64,000 nucleotides of DNA from contig NZ_CP107716.1 in assembly GCF_025854335.1 (NCBI RefSeq), positions 1,233,001 through 1,297,000 of the forward strand. The letters are read 5' to 3'. Made by a program: the position numbers and the translations under genes. Positions 1 through 7,769 of this stretch are shown here, in pieces (the first letter of the stretch is position 1; each line of letters starts with the position of its first letter). Source of the stretch: Pelagibacterium flavum. Its GTDB lineage: Bacteria; Pseudomonadota; Alphaproteobacteria; Rhizobiales; Devosiaceae. Under the pieces are notes generated by a model. The model made no database searches and was not told where the DNA came from. It was given only the letters and a program-made list of their open reading frames with translations.

Positions 1-1
1 G

Positions 2-63
2 ATGAACGGCGAAGCAAGCTTCTTCCGATTGTGATAGTAAGCGAAGCCAGCTTCGCCGTTCAT
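2..63 (+). terminator. Long imperfect inverted repeat, terminator-like
   Basis: Arms 2-22 and 43-63 pair at 19 of 21 positions around a 20-base loop, and the right arm is followed within about 10 bases by a T-run (GGGGTTTTT, 67-75). This fits a transcription terminator for a plus-strand gene lying left of the window. It could instead be a copy of a dispersed palindrome. No second copy was noticed here. Confidence 0.45.
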
Positions 64-335
64 GACCGGGGTTTTTGGCTTAGTCGCCCTTCAGAAGGCT
101 AGGGTCAATCCCCTCTCCCTTTCGGGAGTACGACGGCGTTAGCAAAATCGCGCCAGCCTCAAAAGAGATCAGGCGGCCGGTTCACGCCGTCCGGCGCTTG
201 TGACGTTTGGGCCTTCCCCGCAGCGACCCGCGAGGAACCCGGACCAGGCTTGCCGAAAGCTCGTATGCATCCGCGCCCGATGCAAGCCCATGACGAGGAG
301 CCTAATGCGGGCGGGATGCGCGGGGATAAGTTTTA
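64..335. other. Gene-free stretch at the left edge
   Basis: I see no convincing gene here. Short ORFs on both strands lack ribosome binding sites and read as arginine- and proline-rich shadows. Together with the preceding hairpin it separates whatever lies left of the window from the minus-strand gene ending at 336. Confidence 0.5.
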
Positions 336-815
336 TCACCGGGCCGACGTGATCCATGGCTTTGTCCAGGCGGCCGGTTGCTGCGGCGGTTCGGTGGGCG
401 ATCGCCCGGCGCGCCGCCGGCTCATATTGGCCACGGTGGCGACGAGCATGGCGGCCATATCGCCGTTGGCGGCATCGAGCCGGCCCTTGAGGCTGCGGGG
501 ATCGGACTGGGGGAAGTCGTGTTCGAGCCCGAGGGTTTCAAAGCGGGCAGCGGCTTCGCCCAGAACCAGCAGAATGGTTGAAAACCTGACCGTCCCGTTC
601 GGCAGGGAAGGGACGGCGCGCTTGTGGCCGAGGCCGGTCGCAAAGCGCCGCAGATCGGTCAACAGGGCCCGGACCAGACGGGCGGTCTCGTCAGGCGCTT
701 CAAGGGTGGGGCGCGACCTGCCCTGCGCGGCCATGGCGCCCTGAACCGCCGTCAGCCGCGCCATCAACGCGGCAAAGGCTTCGGGGGCGGGTGTGGATGT
801 CTTGCGGCGGGGCAT
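336..815 (-). CDS. Hypothetical protein, 159 aa
   Basis: I do not recognise this protein. It starts at ATG 815 behind GGAGA with a 9-10 base gap, which supports real translation. The product is rich in alanine, leucine and arginine, and its middle part (about residues 35-125) looks helical, with a basic, proline-rich tail. No catalytic motif or membrane segment is visible. It is transcribed away from the retron-like cassette and shares the roughly 120-bp upstream region with that cassette's promoter side, so it may be a bystander or a passenger of the same accessory region. It is GC-rich, unlike the AT-richer genes at 1200-1880. Confidence 0.55.
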   Translation of the reverse strand: MPRRKTSTPAPEAFAALMARLTAVQGAMAAQGRSRPTLEAPDETARLVRALLTDLRRFATGLGHKRAVPSLPNGTVRFSTILLVLGEAAARFETLGLEHDFPQSDPRSLKGRLDAANGDMAAMLVATVANMSRRRAGRSPTEPPQQPAAWTKPWITSAR

Positions 816-937
816 GGGCTGGTCTCCGTGTCAGGTCTGGCTCCGGCGGGGCGGAGGGTGACAGGAGAGGATAGGGGAGGTGCGGGCGGCGGGGATAAAG
901 GACCAGGAATTAAAATCGCTAAGAGCGAACTTTAATC

Positions 938-966
938 TTGAAAAAACAAATTTTGCTCGCTATATG
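938..966 (+). promoter_or_regulatory. Sigma-70-type promoter of the retron-like cassette
   Basis: TTGAAA (938-943) and TATATG (961-966) are spaced by exactly 17 bases in an AT-rich island within GC-rich flanks. A transcript would begin near 972-975, just before the hairpin-rich leader. Both hexamers match the vegetative consensus well; function is inferred. Confidence 0.6.
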
Positions 967-969
967 TAT

Positions 970-1202
970 TCTCCGTCTAACGGAAGAACGTCGTTATCTG
1001 AAGGTCGGGCTCTATTATCCCGACCGTGGAGGGGTGACCCTCTATCACTTCCCCCAAGAGGCCCCGGTGGGACGGGGACCGACACGGGCGAAGCAGCCGC
1101 GATCAACGACTGATCGCGGCTAGAATGAAGGTGAAGTTGCTGTTTCCGACCTCTGTTTGAGACGACCCTAGAGGACTTCCCCTCTAGGCAAACAGAAGGA
1201 GA
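970..1202 (+). ncRNA. Hairpin-rich leader, candidate retron msr-msd RNA
   Basis: This non-coding stretch between a good promoter and the first ORF is packed with perfect stems: 1003-1009 with 1019-1025 (7 bp), 1029-1033 with 1038-1042 (5 bp), 1095-1105 with 1111-1121 (11 bp, 5-base loop), and a long final stem made of 1167-1174 with 1181-1188 (8 bp) extended by 1153-1159 with 1189-1195 (7 bp, one-sided bulge). The ends TCTCCGTCT (970-978) and AGAAGGAGA (1194-1202) can pair at 8 of 9 positions, like retron a1/a2 repeats, and this pairing would hide the ribosome binding site of the following ORF. Retrons encode msr-msd upstream of the reverse transcriptase, often before an accessory gene. I could not place the branching guanosine with confidence. 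It might instead be a structured leader that controls translation. Confidence 0.45.
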
Positions 1203-1207
1203 ACACC

Positions 1208-1369
1208 ATGAGTGTTTCTGAAGACCAACAGCAACGGCGGCGGTGGACGCGATGGTGCATCTGGCAACGGATGCGCAACCCCAAGGTCCTGACGACGATT
1301 ATCAGGGCAGCATACGCGCTCTATCGGCTTATTCGCTTTATCTTTGAGTGCTTCTGCACTGGGGGATAA
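1208..1369 (+). CDS. Small basic/hydrophobic protein, 53 aa, first gene of the retron-like cassette
   Basis: Starts at ATG 1208 behind a strong AAGGAG, 9 bases upstream. The N-terminal part is highly charged (three glutamines followed by RRR and several Trp/Arg), and residues 28-50 alternate hydrophobic and basic residues with three cysteines near the end, resembling a short amphipathic or membrane-active helix. I do not recognise a family. Its position between the structured leader and the HTH gene, in the same orientation, suggests it is a cassette component, possibly an effector or regulator peptide. This is inference from context. Base composition is AT-richer than the housekeeping genes. 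Confidence 0.55.
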   Translation: MSVSEDQQQRRRWTRWCIWQRMRNPKVLTTIIRAAYALYRLIRFIFECFCTGG

Positions 1370-1404
1370 ACCGCCAACCCAAATTCTATGAAAGGAAAGA
1401 GAAC

Positions 1405-1707
1405 ATGCTGCAGGAAGCATTACGGCTTATTCGAGTTTTTCACGATCTCAAACAGTTTGAGGTTGCCGAAAAGATCGGAGTATCTAAGTCTTATATTTCT
1501 GAACTCGAAAATGGATCGAAGGCGCCTAGCTTGGAGGTGCTCCAAAGGTATTCATCCGAGTTTGGCATTCCAGTGTCATCGCTAATGTTTTTCTCAGAGC
1601 AAATAGACGCTGCCAAGAGTGGTGAAAAGGTGCGAACAACTATTGCTTCTAAGGTGATAGACATCCTAAAATTCATCGAAAACAAGTCTAAGGCGGATGC
1701 TGCCTGA
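1405..1707 (+). CDS. XRE/Cro-C1-type HTH protein of the retron-like cassette
   Basis: A 100-residue protein; the start is ATG 1405 behind GGAAAG, 19 codons inside the longest open frame. A helix-turn-helix of the XRE type spans about residues 5-60, with the typical run KIGVSKSYISELENG, followed by PSLEVLQRYSSEFGIPVSSLMFF, which is usual for XRE regulators. The C-terminal 30 residues are helical and charged. The stop TGA (1705-1707) overlaps the next ATG by one base, so it is translationally coupled to the reverse-transcriptase fragment. Retrons with a small HTH partner form a recognised class (type VI in one published scheme, from memory). It may be the operon repressor, the effector, or both. 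AT-rich compared with the window, suggesting transfer. Confidence 0.8.
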   Translation: MLQEALRLIRVFHDLKQFEVAEKIGVSKSYISELENGSKAPSLEVLQRYSSEFGIPVSSLMFFSEQIDAAKSGEKVRTTIASKVIDILKFIENKSKADAA

Positions 1708-1877
1708 TGAGGCCTGGCCATCGGATTGTCGATAGCGCCCTGTACAAGGTGCGAACCCGCCGGCGGCTTGCTGAGTTACTTTTCACCGAAGTTGGATTTC
1801 TTGAAAGCCTTGAGAAAAACCAGCCTAAGTATGTGGTGAAGTACAAACCTAGGGTCCATACCCAATCAGTTTGTTGA
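1707..1877 (+). pseudogene. Reverse transcriptase N-terminal fragment (retron-like), interrupted by IS
   Basis: The ATG at 1707 overlaps the stop of the HTH gene. The first 49 codons (to 1852) read as the N-terminus of a small retron-type reverse transcriptase: 'DSALYKVRTRRRLAELL' corresponds to the '(S)PLY-(K/R)-RSKRKLAELL' opening of that family, followed by a 'NQPKYVVKYK' stretch that normally precedes the first RT block. The frame then enters the IS at 1853 and stops at 1875-1877. Removing the IS and one CTAG gives only about a dozen further codons before a stop in repeat DNA, so fingers, palm and the catalytic YADD motif are all missing. The gene is therefore dead, and not merely split. 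Identification rests on a short N-terminus only. Confidence 0.55.
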
Positions 1878-1928
1878 ATAGACGCTGCAAATCAGATTCT
1901 CTGGCTTTAGATGAGTTCGGAGGTATCG

Positions 1929-2354
1929 ATGAGCAGACTATTTTGGTTGAGTGATGCAGCTTGGGCGGCCATTGAGCCACATCTCCCCAAGAACCAGCCT
2001 GGAGCACGTCGAGTGGATGACCGGCGGGTAATTTCGGGGATCGTTCATATGCTCAAGTGCGGCGGACGCTGGGCTGATTGCCCTGCCGAGTATGGCCCCT
2101 CGACAACAGTCTACAATCGCTGGAACCGCTGGAGTCGCCGCGGCGTATGGGCACGCATTCTCGCGGCTCTGACCGAACAAGGCTGGATTGCGGAAACCGC
2201 CCAGATCGACAGCAGCTATATCAAAGCCCATCGCTGTGCAGGCGGGGGAAAAGGGGGGCGCGAACCAATGCCATTGGCATCTCGCGTGGTGGCCGGACCA
2301 CCAAGATCCATGCGCTCGTCGACGTTATCGGCAGACCGATCCGCCTCATCCTGA
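1929..2354 (+). CDS. IS5-family transposase, OrfA frame
   Basis: Encodes the N-terminal part of the transposase: a DUF4096-like helical region (LSDAAWAAIEPHLP near the start) and the first catalytic aspartate in 'QIDSSYIKAHR' (about residue 95). The start is ATG 1929 rather than the upstream ATG 1911. After about residue 107 the frame reads out of the family sequence, and the rest of the enzyme continues in the -1 frame. The slippery run AAAAGGGGGG at 2249-2258 is where ribosomes would shift. On its own OrfA is probably a DNA-binding inhibitor or half-enzyme, as in related elements. Confidence 0.85.
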   Translation: MSRLFWLSDAAWAAIEPHLPKNQPGARRVDDRRVISGIVHMLKCGGRWADCPAEYGPSTTVYNRWNRWSRRGVWARILAALTEQGWIAETAQIDSSYIKAHRCAGGGKGGREPMPLASRVVAGPPRSMRSSTLSADRSASS

Positions 2355-2683
2355 CGCCCGGCAATGCCTCGGACATGAAGGGGGCCGATCTGCTCATCGC
2401 CCACACGATGGGCATGAAGAGAGTTATTGCTGACCGCGGCTATGATGCCAACCGCCTTCGTTCCACTCTGCGCAACCAGAAGACAATCCCGGTCATCCCT
2501 GGCCGCAAGAACCGGAAGCGCAAAATCAAATACGACGAGAAACGCTACAAAGACCGCTGGCGTGTCGAGGCCATGTTCTGCCGGCTCAAGGATTTCCGCC
2601 GCGTTGCCACCCGATACGACAAGCTTGCCCGAAACTATCTATCTGCCGTCATGCTCGCAGCGGCAGTCGCATACTGGCTATGA
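2252..2683 (+). CDS. IS5-family transposase, OrfB frame (DDE domain)
   Basis: This -1 frame continues the transposase after the slippery run at 2249-2258. It carries the catalytic core: the second aspartate in 'ADRGYD', and the glutamate in 'RVEAMFCRLKDFRRVATRYD', with the conserved lysine/tyrosine spacing of the IS5 DDE signature (YREK-like). The frame is open from about 2078, but the part before 2252 does not match the family, so the functional product is the fusion OrfA-OrfB of about 250 residues. It ends 13 bases before the right end of the IS. Confidence 0.85.
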   Translation, partial: RGARTNAIGISRGGRTTKIHALVDVIGRPIRLILTPGNASDMKGADLLIAHTMGMKRVIADRGYDANRLRSTLRNQKTIPVIPGRKNRKRKIKYDEKRYKDRWRVEAMFCRLKDFRRVATRYDKLARNYLSAVMLAAAVAYWL

Positions 2684-2711
2684 ACGAGTCTCGACCCTAG
2701 TGAAAACCAAG

Positions 2712-2790
2712 GTGTATGTGCGGATGCCATTGGCTAGAGCGGCTGGGAGAAGCCGCTGGGTCCCGTGTCGAGCACGGGACAGCGATGGTG
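2712..2790. repeat. REP-like composite repeat, copy A (5' truncated)
   Basis: Matches the right two thirds of copies B and C: 'TGTGCGGATGCC' followed by the palindromic block GGGTCCCGTGTCGAGCACGG and AGCGATGG. The left hairpin seen in the other copies is missing; in its place is the junction with the IS target site. A deletion between repeats could have removed the rest of the reverse transcriptase gene. Confidence 0.7.
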
Positions 2791-2814
2791 GGGGACGAGA
2801 GGGTCGATACAATC

Positions 2815-2918
2815 GCCTTCGCTTCCCCGGCGAAAGCCGGGGTCCATGAGCGGATGCCGCGGGCGACGGGGGTTTTGGGAGGCTGCTGGGTCCCGTGTCG
2901 GGCACGGGACAGCGATGG
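2815..2918. repeat. REP-like composite repeat, copy B
   Basis: Full unit: a first hairpin (CCCCGGCGAAAGCCGGGG, 2825-2842), about 45 variable bases, then a second hairpin (TCCCGTG...CACGGGA, from 2891) and AGCGATGG. About 85 percent like copy C by eye. It lies just downstream of the GIY-YIG gene. Confidence 0.75.
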
Positions 2919-2956
2919 CGGGGTTGGCGCGGCGTGGGCGATGATTTTGAGCGGGG

Positions 2957-3253
2957 CTAGATCAGGGTTTCGGTGAGGTCGCGCCAGGTGGGGTTGGCGG
3001 TTTCGATCAACTGGATTTTCCAGGCGCGCTTCCACGCCTTGATGCGCTTTTCGCGGAGGTAGGCGCTGTCGAGGGTGGGGTGGGTTTCGTACCAGACCAG
3101 ACGGGCAATATCGTATTTGCGGGTGTGGCCGGGGACGGCTTTTGAGCGGTGGTCGTGGATGCGGCGGGCGAGGTCGTTGGTCATGCCGGTGTAGAGGGCG
3201 CCGTTCTGGTGCTTGGCGAGGATGTAGACGTAGTACTGGCGTTGTTCGTACAT
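2957..3253 (-). CDS. Stand-alone GIY-YIG nuclease-domain protein, 98 aa
   Basis: A single GIY-YIG fold covers nearly the whole protein: 'YYVYILAKHQNGALYTGMTN' supplies the GIY-equivalent (YVY) and YIG-equivalent (YTG) motifs, the arginines in 'DLARRIHDHR' include the catalytic arginine, and 'YLREKRIKAWKRAWKIQLIE' is the usual C-terminal helix. The family (UPF0213/YhbQ-like) is widespread; structure-specific DNA cleavage is assumed, and the physiological role is mostly unknown. The start is ATG 3253, where the domain begins; the open frame upstream runs through repeat DNA. It is bracketed by REP-like repeat copies B and C, an arrangement that suggests co-mobility or co-amplification with the repeats. 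Confidence 0.85.
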   Translation of the reverse strand: MYEQRQYYVYILAKHQNGALYTGMTNDLARRIHDHRSKAVPGHTRKYDIARLVWYETHPTLDSAYLREKRIKAWKRAWKIQLIETANPTWRDLTETLI

Positions 3254-3325
3254 CGCGTGTTTTCCCCCAAAGCGGAGTTGAGTTTGGGGCGGGGGCGCGG
3301 GGAGTGCAAGAGGGGCGGGTACGCT

Positions 3326-3427
3326 CCTTCGCTTCCCCGGTGAAAGCCGGGGTCCATGTGCGGTGCCGCTGGCGACAGGGGCTTGGGGAGGCTGCTGGGT
3401 CCCGTGTCGGAGCACGGGACAGCGATG
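3326..3427. repeat. REP-like composite repeat, copy C
   Basis: Same two-hairpin layout as copy B: CCCCGGTGAAAGCCGGGG at about 3335-3352 and TCCCGTG...CACGGGA from about 3399, then AGCGATGG. It lies upstream of the GIY-YIG gene and just beyond the 3' end of uvrB, where such repeats often sit. Confidence 0.75.
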
Positions 3428-3479
3428 GGGGTGGGGAGAGGCGGAGGTTCGCCGTAAATGACGGGAGCGGGCGCCGGGA

Positions 3480-6017
3480 TCAGCCGCCGGGGCCTTCGAG
3501 GGTATCCAACTCCATCTGCCGCAGCTTCTTGATTTCATCGCGGAGCTTGGCGGCTTTTTCGAATTCCAGATTGGTGGCGGCTTCGCGCATCTGGTGTTCG
3601 AGGTCCTTGATGACAGCGGCGAGATTGGCGCCCACCGGAACCGTGTCCTTGCCGTCCTTGCCCGGGCGGATTTTGACCGAGACGTGGTCGCGTTCGTAGA
3701 CGGAATCCACGATATCGTTGATGCGGGCCTTGACCGATTGCGGGGTGATGCCGTGTTCGGCGTTGTAGGCGAGCTGTTTTTCGCGGCGGCGGTTGGTTTC
3801 GGCGAGCGCGCGTTCCATGGAGCCGGTTTCGCGGTCGGCGTAGAGGATCACCTTGCCATCGACGTTGCGCGCGGCGCGGCCGATGGTCTGGATGAGTGAG
3901 GTTTCCGAGCGCAGGAAGCCTTCCTTGTCGGCATCGAGGATGGCGACGAGGCCGCATTCGGGGATGTCGAGGCCTTCGCGCAAGAGGTTGATGCCGACCA
4001 GCACGTCGAAATTGCCGAGGCGCAGATCGCGGATGATCTCGATGCGCTCGATGGTGTCGATGTCCGAATGCATGTAGCGCACGCGAATGCCCTGCTCGTG
4101 CAGGTATTCGGTGAGATCCTCGGCCATCTTCTTGGTGAGGACGGTGAGCAGGGTGCGGTAGCCCTTTTCGGTGGTCTTGCGGATTTCATCGACAACGTCG
4201 TCCACCTGAGTGGTGGCGGGGCGGGTTTCGACGACAGGGTCGATCAGGCCGGTGGGGCGGATGACCTGTTCGGCAAACACGCCGCCGGTCTGTTCGAGCT
4301 CCCACGCGCCGGGGGTGGCCGAGACATAGACCGTCTGCGGGCGCATGGCGTTCCATTCCTCAAACCGCAGGGGGCGGTTGTCCATGCAGGAGGGGAGGCG
4401 GAAGCCGTATTCGGCGAGGGTGGCCTTGCGGCGCAGATCGCCGCGATACATGGCGCCGAGCTGGCCGATGGTGACGTGGGATTCGTCGACGAAGACCAGG
4501 GCGTTGTCGGGGAGATATTCGAACAGCGTGGGGGGCGGCTCGCCGGGCTTGCGGCCCGAGAAGTAGCGCGAATAGTTCTCGATCCCCGCGCAGGAGCCGG
4601 TGGCCTCCATCATTTCGAGATCGAACAGGGTGCGCTGTTCGAGGCGCTGGGCCTCGAGGAACCGGCCCATGCCGTTGAGCTCCTGCAGGCGGGCGTTGAG
4701 CTCGCGCTTGATCTCCTTGATGGCCGCATTCATCGTGGTGCGGGTGGTGACGTGGTGGGAATTGGCGAAGACGCGCACGGCGGTCAATTCGGCCGATTTC
4801 TTGCCGGTCAGGGGATCGAATTCGGCGATGGATTCGATTTCGTCGCCGAACAGGGTGATGCGCCAGGCGGCGTCGTCATAGTGGGCTGGGAACACTTCGA
4901 TGGTGTCGCCGCGCACCCGGAAGGTGCCGCGCACGAAGCCGATGTCGCCGCGCTTGTATTGCAGGGCGACGAGTTCGTTGAGTAACGCGCGCTGGTCGAT
5001 CTTCTGGCCCTTTTCGAGCCAGATGGTCATGGTGGTGTAGTCTTCCACCGAGCCGATGCCGTAGATGCAGGAGACCGAGGCGACGATGATGACGTCGTCG
5101 CGCTCGAGGATCGCGCGGGTGGCCGAGTGGCGCATCCGGTCGATCTGCTCGTTGATGGTGGATTCCTTTTCGATATAGGTATCGGTGCGCGGGACGTAGG
5201 CCTCGGGCTGGTAGTAGTCGTAATAGGAAACGAAGTATTCGACCGCGTTGTCGGGGAAGAAGTTCTTGAACTCGCCATAGAGCTGGGCGGCCAGGGTCTT
5301 GTTGGGCGCGAGGATGAGGGCCGGGCGTCCGGTCTGGGCGATCACCTGGGCGGCGGTAAACGTCTTGCCCGAGCCGGTGACGCCGAGCAGGACCTGATCG
5401 GTCTCGCCATTGGTGATGCCGTCGATGAGTTCGGCGATCGCGGTGGGCTGGTCGCCGGCGGGGACGTAATCGGTCTGCAGGCGGAAGGGGATGCCGCCCT
5501 TGTCCTTTTTGAGCGCAGCCGGGCGGTGGGGCCGCCAGGCATTGGTGCCCTCGACCTCCTTGCGGCCCTCGGCGATGATCTTTTCGAGCGCGGCGACGGT
5601 GGCCGAAACGCCGGCCGAGGAATTGGTCACATCGGTGGGCGCGTGGAAACCGGCCTGCGGGGCTTCGGCGAAGCCATCGAGATTGGTGGGGCGCTCGACG
5701 GAGTTGGCCTTGGATTTTGGGGCCTTGAGCGACATGCCCGTGGCTTCACTGCGTTTGCCCTTGGCGGCACTGGCCTTGCGGGCGTTGGCTTTCGCGTTGT
5801 CCTTGCCCTTGCCGGCGAGGCGCTCGGTTTCCTGGGCTTCGGCGGCTGCTTTTTGGTCCGCGCGGTCCAGCGCGCGCTTGTTGCGCATGCGCTCGGCGTA
5901 AAGCGGCTTTGAGGCCTGAGCGTCCTCGGCCTTTTCGATTTCCTTGATGAAATCGTCGATGGAAAAGTCGGCTTTACCGGGGCGACCGGCGGACGGGGAT
6001 TTTTTATCGGAGGTCAT
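3480..6017 (-). CDS. uvrB: Excinuclease ABC subunit UvrB
   Basis: UvrB verifies DNA damage handed over by UvrA and recruits UvrC for dual incision in nucleotide excision repair. Visible marks are Walker A GVTGSGKT (about residue 208), the beta-hairpin '[16 protein letters not shown]' that inserts between strands, the helicase box 'FVDESH', motif V/VI '[10 protein letters not shown]' and 'TIGRAARN', and a C-terminal UVR motif ('[13 protein letters not shown]'). I take ATG 6017, giving 845 residues; the conserved core starts only near residue 178, so the protein has a long lysine/alanine-rich N-terminal extension compared with the ~670-residue enterobacterial enzyme. Such extensions are common in Rhizobiales. 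The SD before 6017 is weak. Confidence 0.97.
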   Translation of the reverse strand: MTSDKKSPSAGRPGKADFSIDDFIKEIEKAEDAQASKPLYAERMRNKRALDRADQKAAAEAQETERLAGKGKDNAKANARKASAAKGKRSEATGMSLKAPKSKANSVERPTNLDGFAEAPQAGFHAPTDVTNSSAGVSATVAALEKIIAEGRKEVEGTNAWRPHRPAALKKDKGGIPFRLQTDYVPAGDQPTAIAELIDGITNGETDQVLLGVTGSGKTFTAAQVIAQTGRPALILAPNKTLAAQLYGEFKNFFPDNAVEYFVSYYDYYQPEAYVPRTDTYIEKESTINEQIDRMRHSATRAILERDDVIIVASVSCIYGIGSVEDYTTMTIWLEKGQKIDQRALLNELVALQYKRGDIGFVRGTFRVRGDTIEVFPAHYDDAAWRITLFGDEIESIAEFDPLTGKKSAELTAVRVFANSHHVTTRTTMNAAIKEIKRELNARLQELNGMGRFLEAQRLEQRTLFDLEMMEATGSCAGIENYSRYFSGRKPGEPPPTLFEYLPDNALVFVDESHVTIGQLGAMYRGDLRRKATLAEYGFRLPSCMDNRPLRFEEWNAMRPQTVYVSATPGAWELEQTGGVFAEQVIRPTGLIDPVVETRPATTQVDDVVDEIRKTTEKGYRTLLTVLTKKMAEDLTEYLHEQGIRVRYMHSDIDTIERIEIIRDLRLGNFDVLVGINLLREGLDIPECGLVAILDADKEGFLRSETSLIQTIGRAARNVDGKVILYADRETGSMERALAETNRRREKQLAYNAEHGITPQSVKARINDIVDSVYERDHVSVKIRPGKDGKDTVPVGANLAAVIKDLEHQMREAATNLEFEKAAKLRDEIKKLRQMELDTLEGPGG

Positions 6018-6072
6018 GGAGCACCATATCGGGCCGCAGGTGGACTGAATCAATAGATTGGGGTCGCGCAGT

Positions 6073-6110
6073 CGAACCGAAAAAGTCTGCAACTTTTTCT
6101 GACTGCACTC
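6073..6110. repeat. Dispersed palindromic intergenic repeat (copy 1)
   Basis: CGAACCGAAAAAGT...ACTTTTTCTGACTGCACTC: the AAAAAGT and ACTTTTT arms flank a few bases and the unit ends in GCACTC. The same layout recurs near 34956, 31752, 50083 and 54945. It lies upstream of uvrB. Confidence 0.6.
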
Positions 6111-6179
6111 TTAGCACCAACGGAACGGAGTGTGAACGGTTCCTGCTGACAGGATGTGTCAGGAGGACGTGTTTTCGGT

Positions 6180-7769
6180 TCACGACAGCGCGGGCAGATC
6201 CTCTTCGAGCATTTGCCGCAGGCGGGCGGCGGCGTGGTCGATCTCGGCGGAGAGCGATCGGAGGGCGAAGCGGGCCGGAGCGGCAAGGCGGGGGTGGTCG
6301 GGGTGACGGGCGGCAAGGTGCGCCAGGGCTGCGGCGTGGTGGAGCAGGCCGGTGAAATGAGCCACGGGCTCGGCCGCCTGCGGGGCGCGGGGATGGGCGG
6401 CCAGTGCCTGGGCGCAATCGGCCCATTGGGCAAGGCCGGTTCCGATTCCGGCTTCGAATGGCGTCTCCCGAGCCAGCGTGGCGATGGCGTCGACGAAGGC
6501 GGCGCGCGCCGGCGGGTCGGCCAATTCGCGTTTGACGAAGGCTGCGGCGAGGGCGCCATTGGCGCCTTCATAGAGGCGGGCGACGCGGCTGTCGCGCCAG
6601 ATGCGCTCAATGTCGTATTCGGCAAGGTAGCCGTAGCCGCCGAGCACCTGAATGCCCAGATCGGCGGCGCGGGAGCCCATATCGGTGCAGAAGGTCTTGA
6701 CGATTGGTGTGAGGAAGGTCGCGAGGCGCGGATTTGACGTGAGCAGGCCGGCGGTGTGGGCCACCATGGCGCGACCGCCAAGGGCGAGACTGTCCATGGT
6801 CAACAGCATGCGGCGGATATCGGGGAGGTCGAGCAGGCTGGCCGGAGCGCCCGAGGCGGTGCGGCCCTGCATTCGGGTGCGGGCGTAGGCGAGGGCCTTT
6901 TCATGGGCGGCGGAGGCCGCGGCCACGCCCTGGGCGGCGACATCGAGGCGGGCGTGATTCATCATGATGAACATGCCGGCCAGCCCCTTTCCGGCTTCGC
7001 CGAGCAGGTAGGCCTCGGCACCGTCGAACCGCATCTGGCAGGTGGGAGAGGCGTGGAGCCCCATCTTCTCCTCGATGCGGGTGACGGCTAGGGCGTTAGC
7101 GGTTCCGTCGTCGCGCCGGGCCGGGCAGAGGAAGAGGGAAAGGCCGCGTGTGCCCGGCGTATCGTGGGTGCGCGCGAGGACGAAATGCAGGATCGTTTCG
7201 CTCATGTCCTGATCGCCGCCAGAGATGAAGATCTTTTCGCCCGAAATCCGCCAGGTGCCGTCCGGTTGCTTTTCGGCGCGGGTGCGGATGGCGCCCAGAT
7301 CGGTTCCGGCGCCGGGCTCGGTGAGAGCCATGGTGACAAGGGCCGAGCCATCGGTCAGCAGGGGCAGATAGCGGGGGGCAAGCTCGGGGGCGAGGTGAAC
7401 CAGCGCATCGGCGCCGCCGCGCACCAATCCGGTGAGCATCTGGAAGGAAGCGTTGGCCGCCGCCAGCAATTGGGTGGCCATGAGGGAAACGGCGTCGGGT
7501 GCGCCAAAGCCGCCAGCGGCTTGGGACAGGTGAAGCTGGTTCCAGCCAAGATCGACGTAGGAGCGATAGGCCGCGACCATCGAAGATGGAAGATGAACGC
7601 GGCCGTCGGTGAAACGGGCGCCTTCCCTGTCGCATTCGCCCGCCGCCGGAGCGATCACCTCGCTCACGAACTGGCTGAAGGGTTCGAGCACCTGGGCCGT
7701 TTCGGACTCCTCCCATCCGGGTTGGGGGAAGGCCGCAAGGGTGAGCAAAACGTCTTCAAGCTGCGTCAT
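6180..7769 (-). CDS. Acyl-CoA dehydrogenase family protein
   Basis: A 529-residue FAD-dependent dehydrogenase that forms trans-2-enoyl-CoA from acyl-CoA, most like the long (about 590 residue) FadE/DmdC-like branch. Seen are the substrate and flavin region 'MALTEPGAGTDLGAIRTRA' with 'GEKIFISGGD', the 'GIQVLGGYGYLAEYDIER' helix, and the catalytic glutamate context 'RLYEGANGALAA' (about residue 400). The C-terminal alpha-helical extension after residue 420 is typical of this branch. The start ATG 7769 follows GGGAGG. It stands alone between uvrB and the MAPEG gene. Exact substrate length cannot be told; methylmercaptopropionyl-CoA is possible but no dmd partners are near. Confidence 0.88.
   Translation of the reverse strand: MTQLEDVLLTLAAFPQPGWEESETAQVLEPFSQFVSEVIAPAAGECDREGARFTDGRVHLPSSMVAAYRSYVDLGWNQLHLSQAAGGFGAPDAVSLMATQLLAAANASFQMLTGLVRGGADALVHLAPELAPRYLPLLTDGSALVTMALTEPGAGTDLGAIRTRAEKQPDGTWRISGEKIFISGGDQDMSETILHFVLARTHDTPGTRGLSLFLCPARRDDGTANALAVTRIEEKMGLHASPTCQMRFDGAEAYLLGEAGKGLAGMFIMMNHARLDVAAQGVAAASAAHEKALAYARTRMQGRTASGAPASLLDLPDIRRMLLTMDSLALGGRAMVAHTAGLLTSNPRLATFLTPIVKTFCTDMGSRAADLGIQVLGGYGYLAEYDIERIWRDSRVARLYEGANGALAAAFVKRELADPPARAAFVDAIATLARETPFEAGIGTGLAQWADCAQALAAHPRAPQAAEPVAHFTGLLHHAAALAHLAARHPDHPRLAAPARFALRSLSAEIDHAAARLRQMLEEDLPALS

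Larger units (their letters stand above)
1853..2696 (+). mobile_element. IS5-family (IS427-like) insertion sequence, 844 bp
   Basis: The element is bounded by direct CTAG copies at 1849-1852 and 2697-2700, a target preferred by several IS5-family groups. Ends begin GGTCCATA on the left and, read inward from the right, GGTCGAGA, so the terminal repeats are short and imperfect. Inside are two overlapping transposase frames joined by a slippery A/G run. It lies in the reverse-transcriptase gene of the retron-like cassette. The intact frames and preserved target duplication suggest a fairly recent insertion. Confidence 0.85.

Noticed and set aside
250..935. Plus-strand ORFs opposite the 159-residue hypothetical gene
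   Set aside because: No SD and shadow-like composition; the minus-strand frame has a plausible SD and is preferred, though only moderately.
1348..1404. Upstream 19-codon extension of the HTH protein
   Set aside because: It overlaps the end of the 53-codon gene and lacks an SD; ATG 1405 starts right before the HTH fold.
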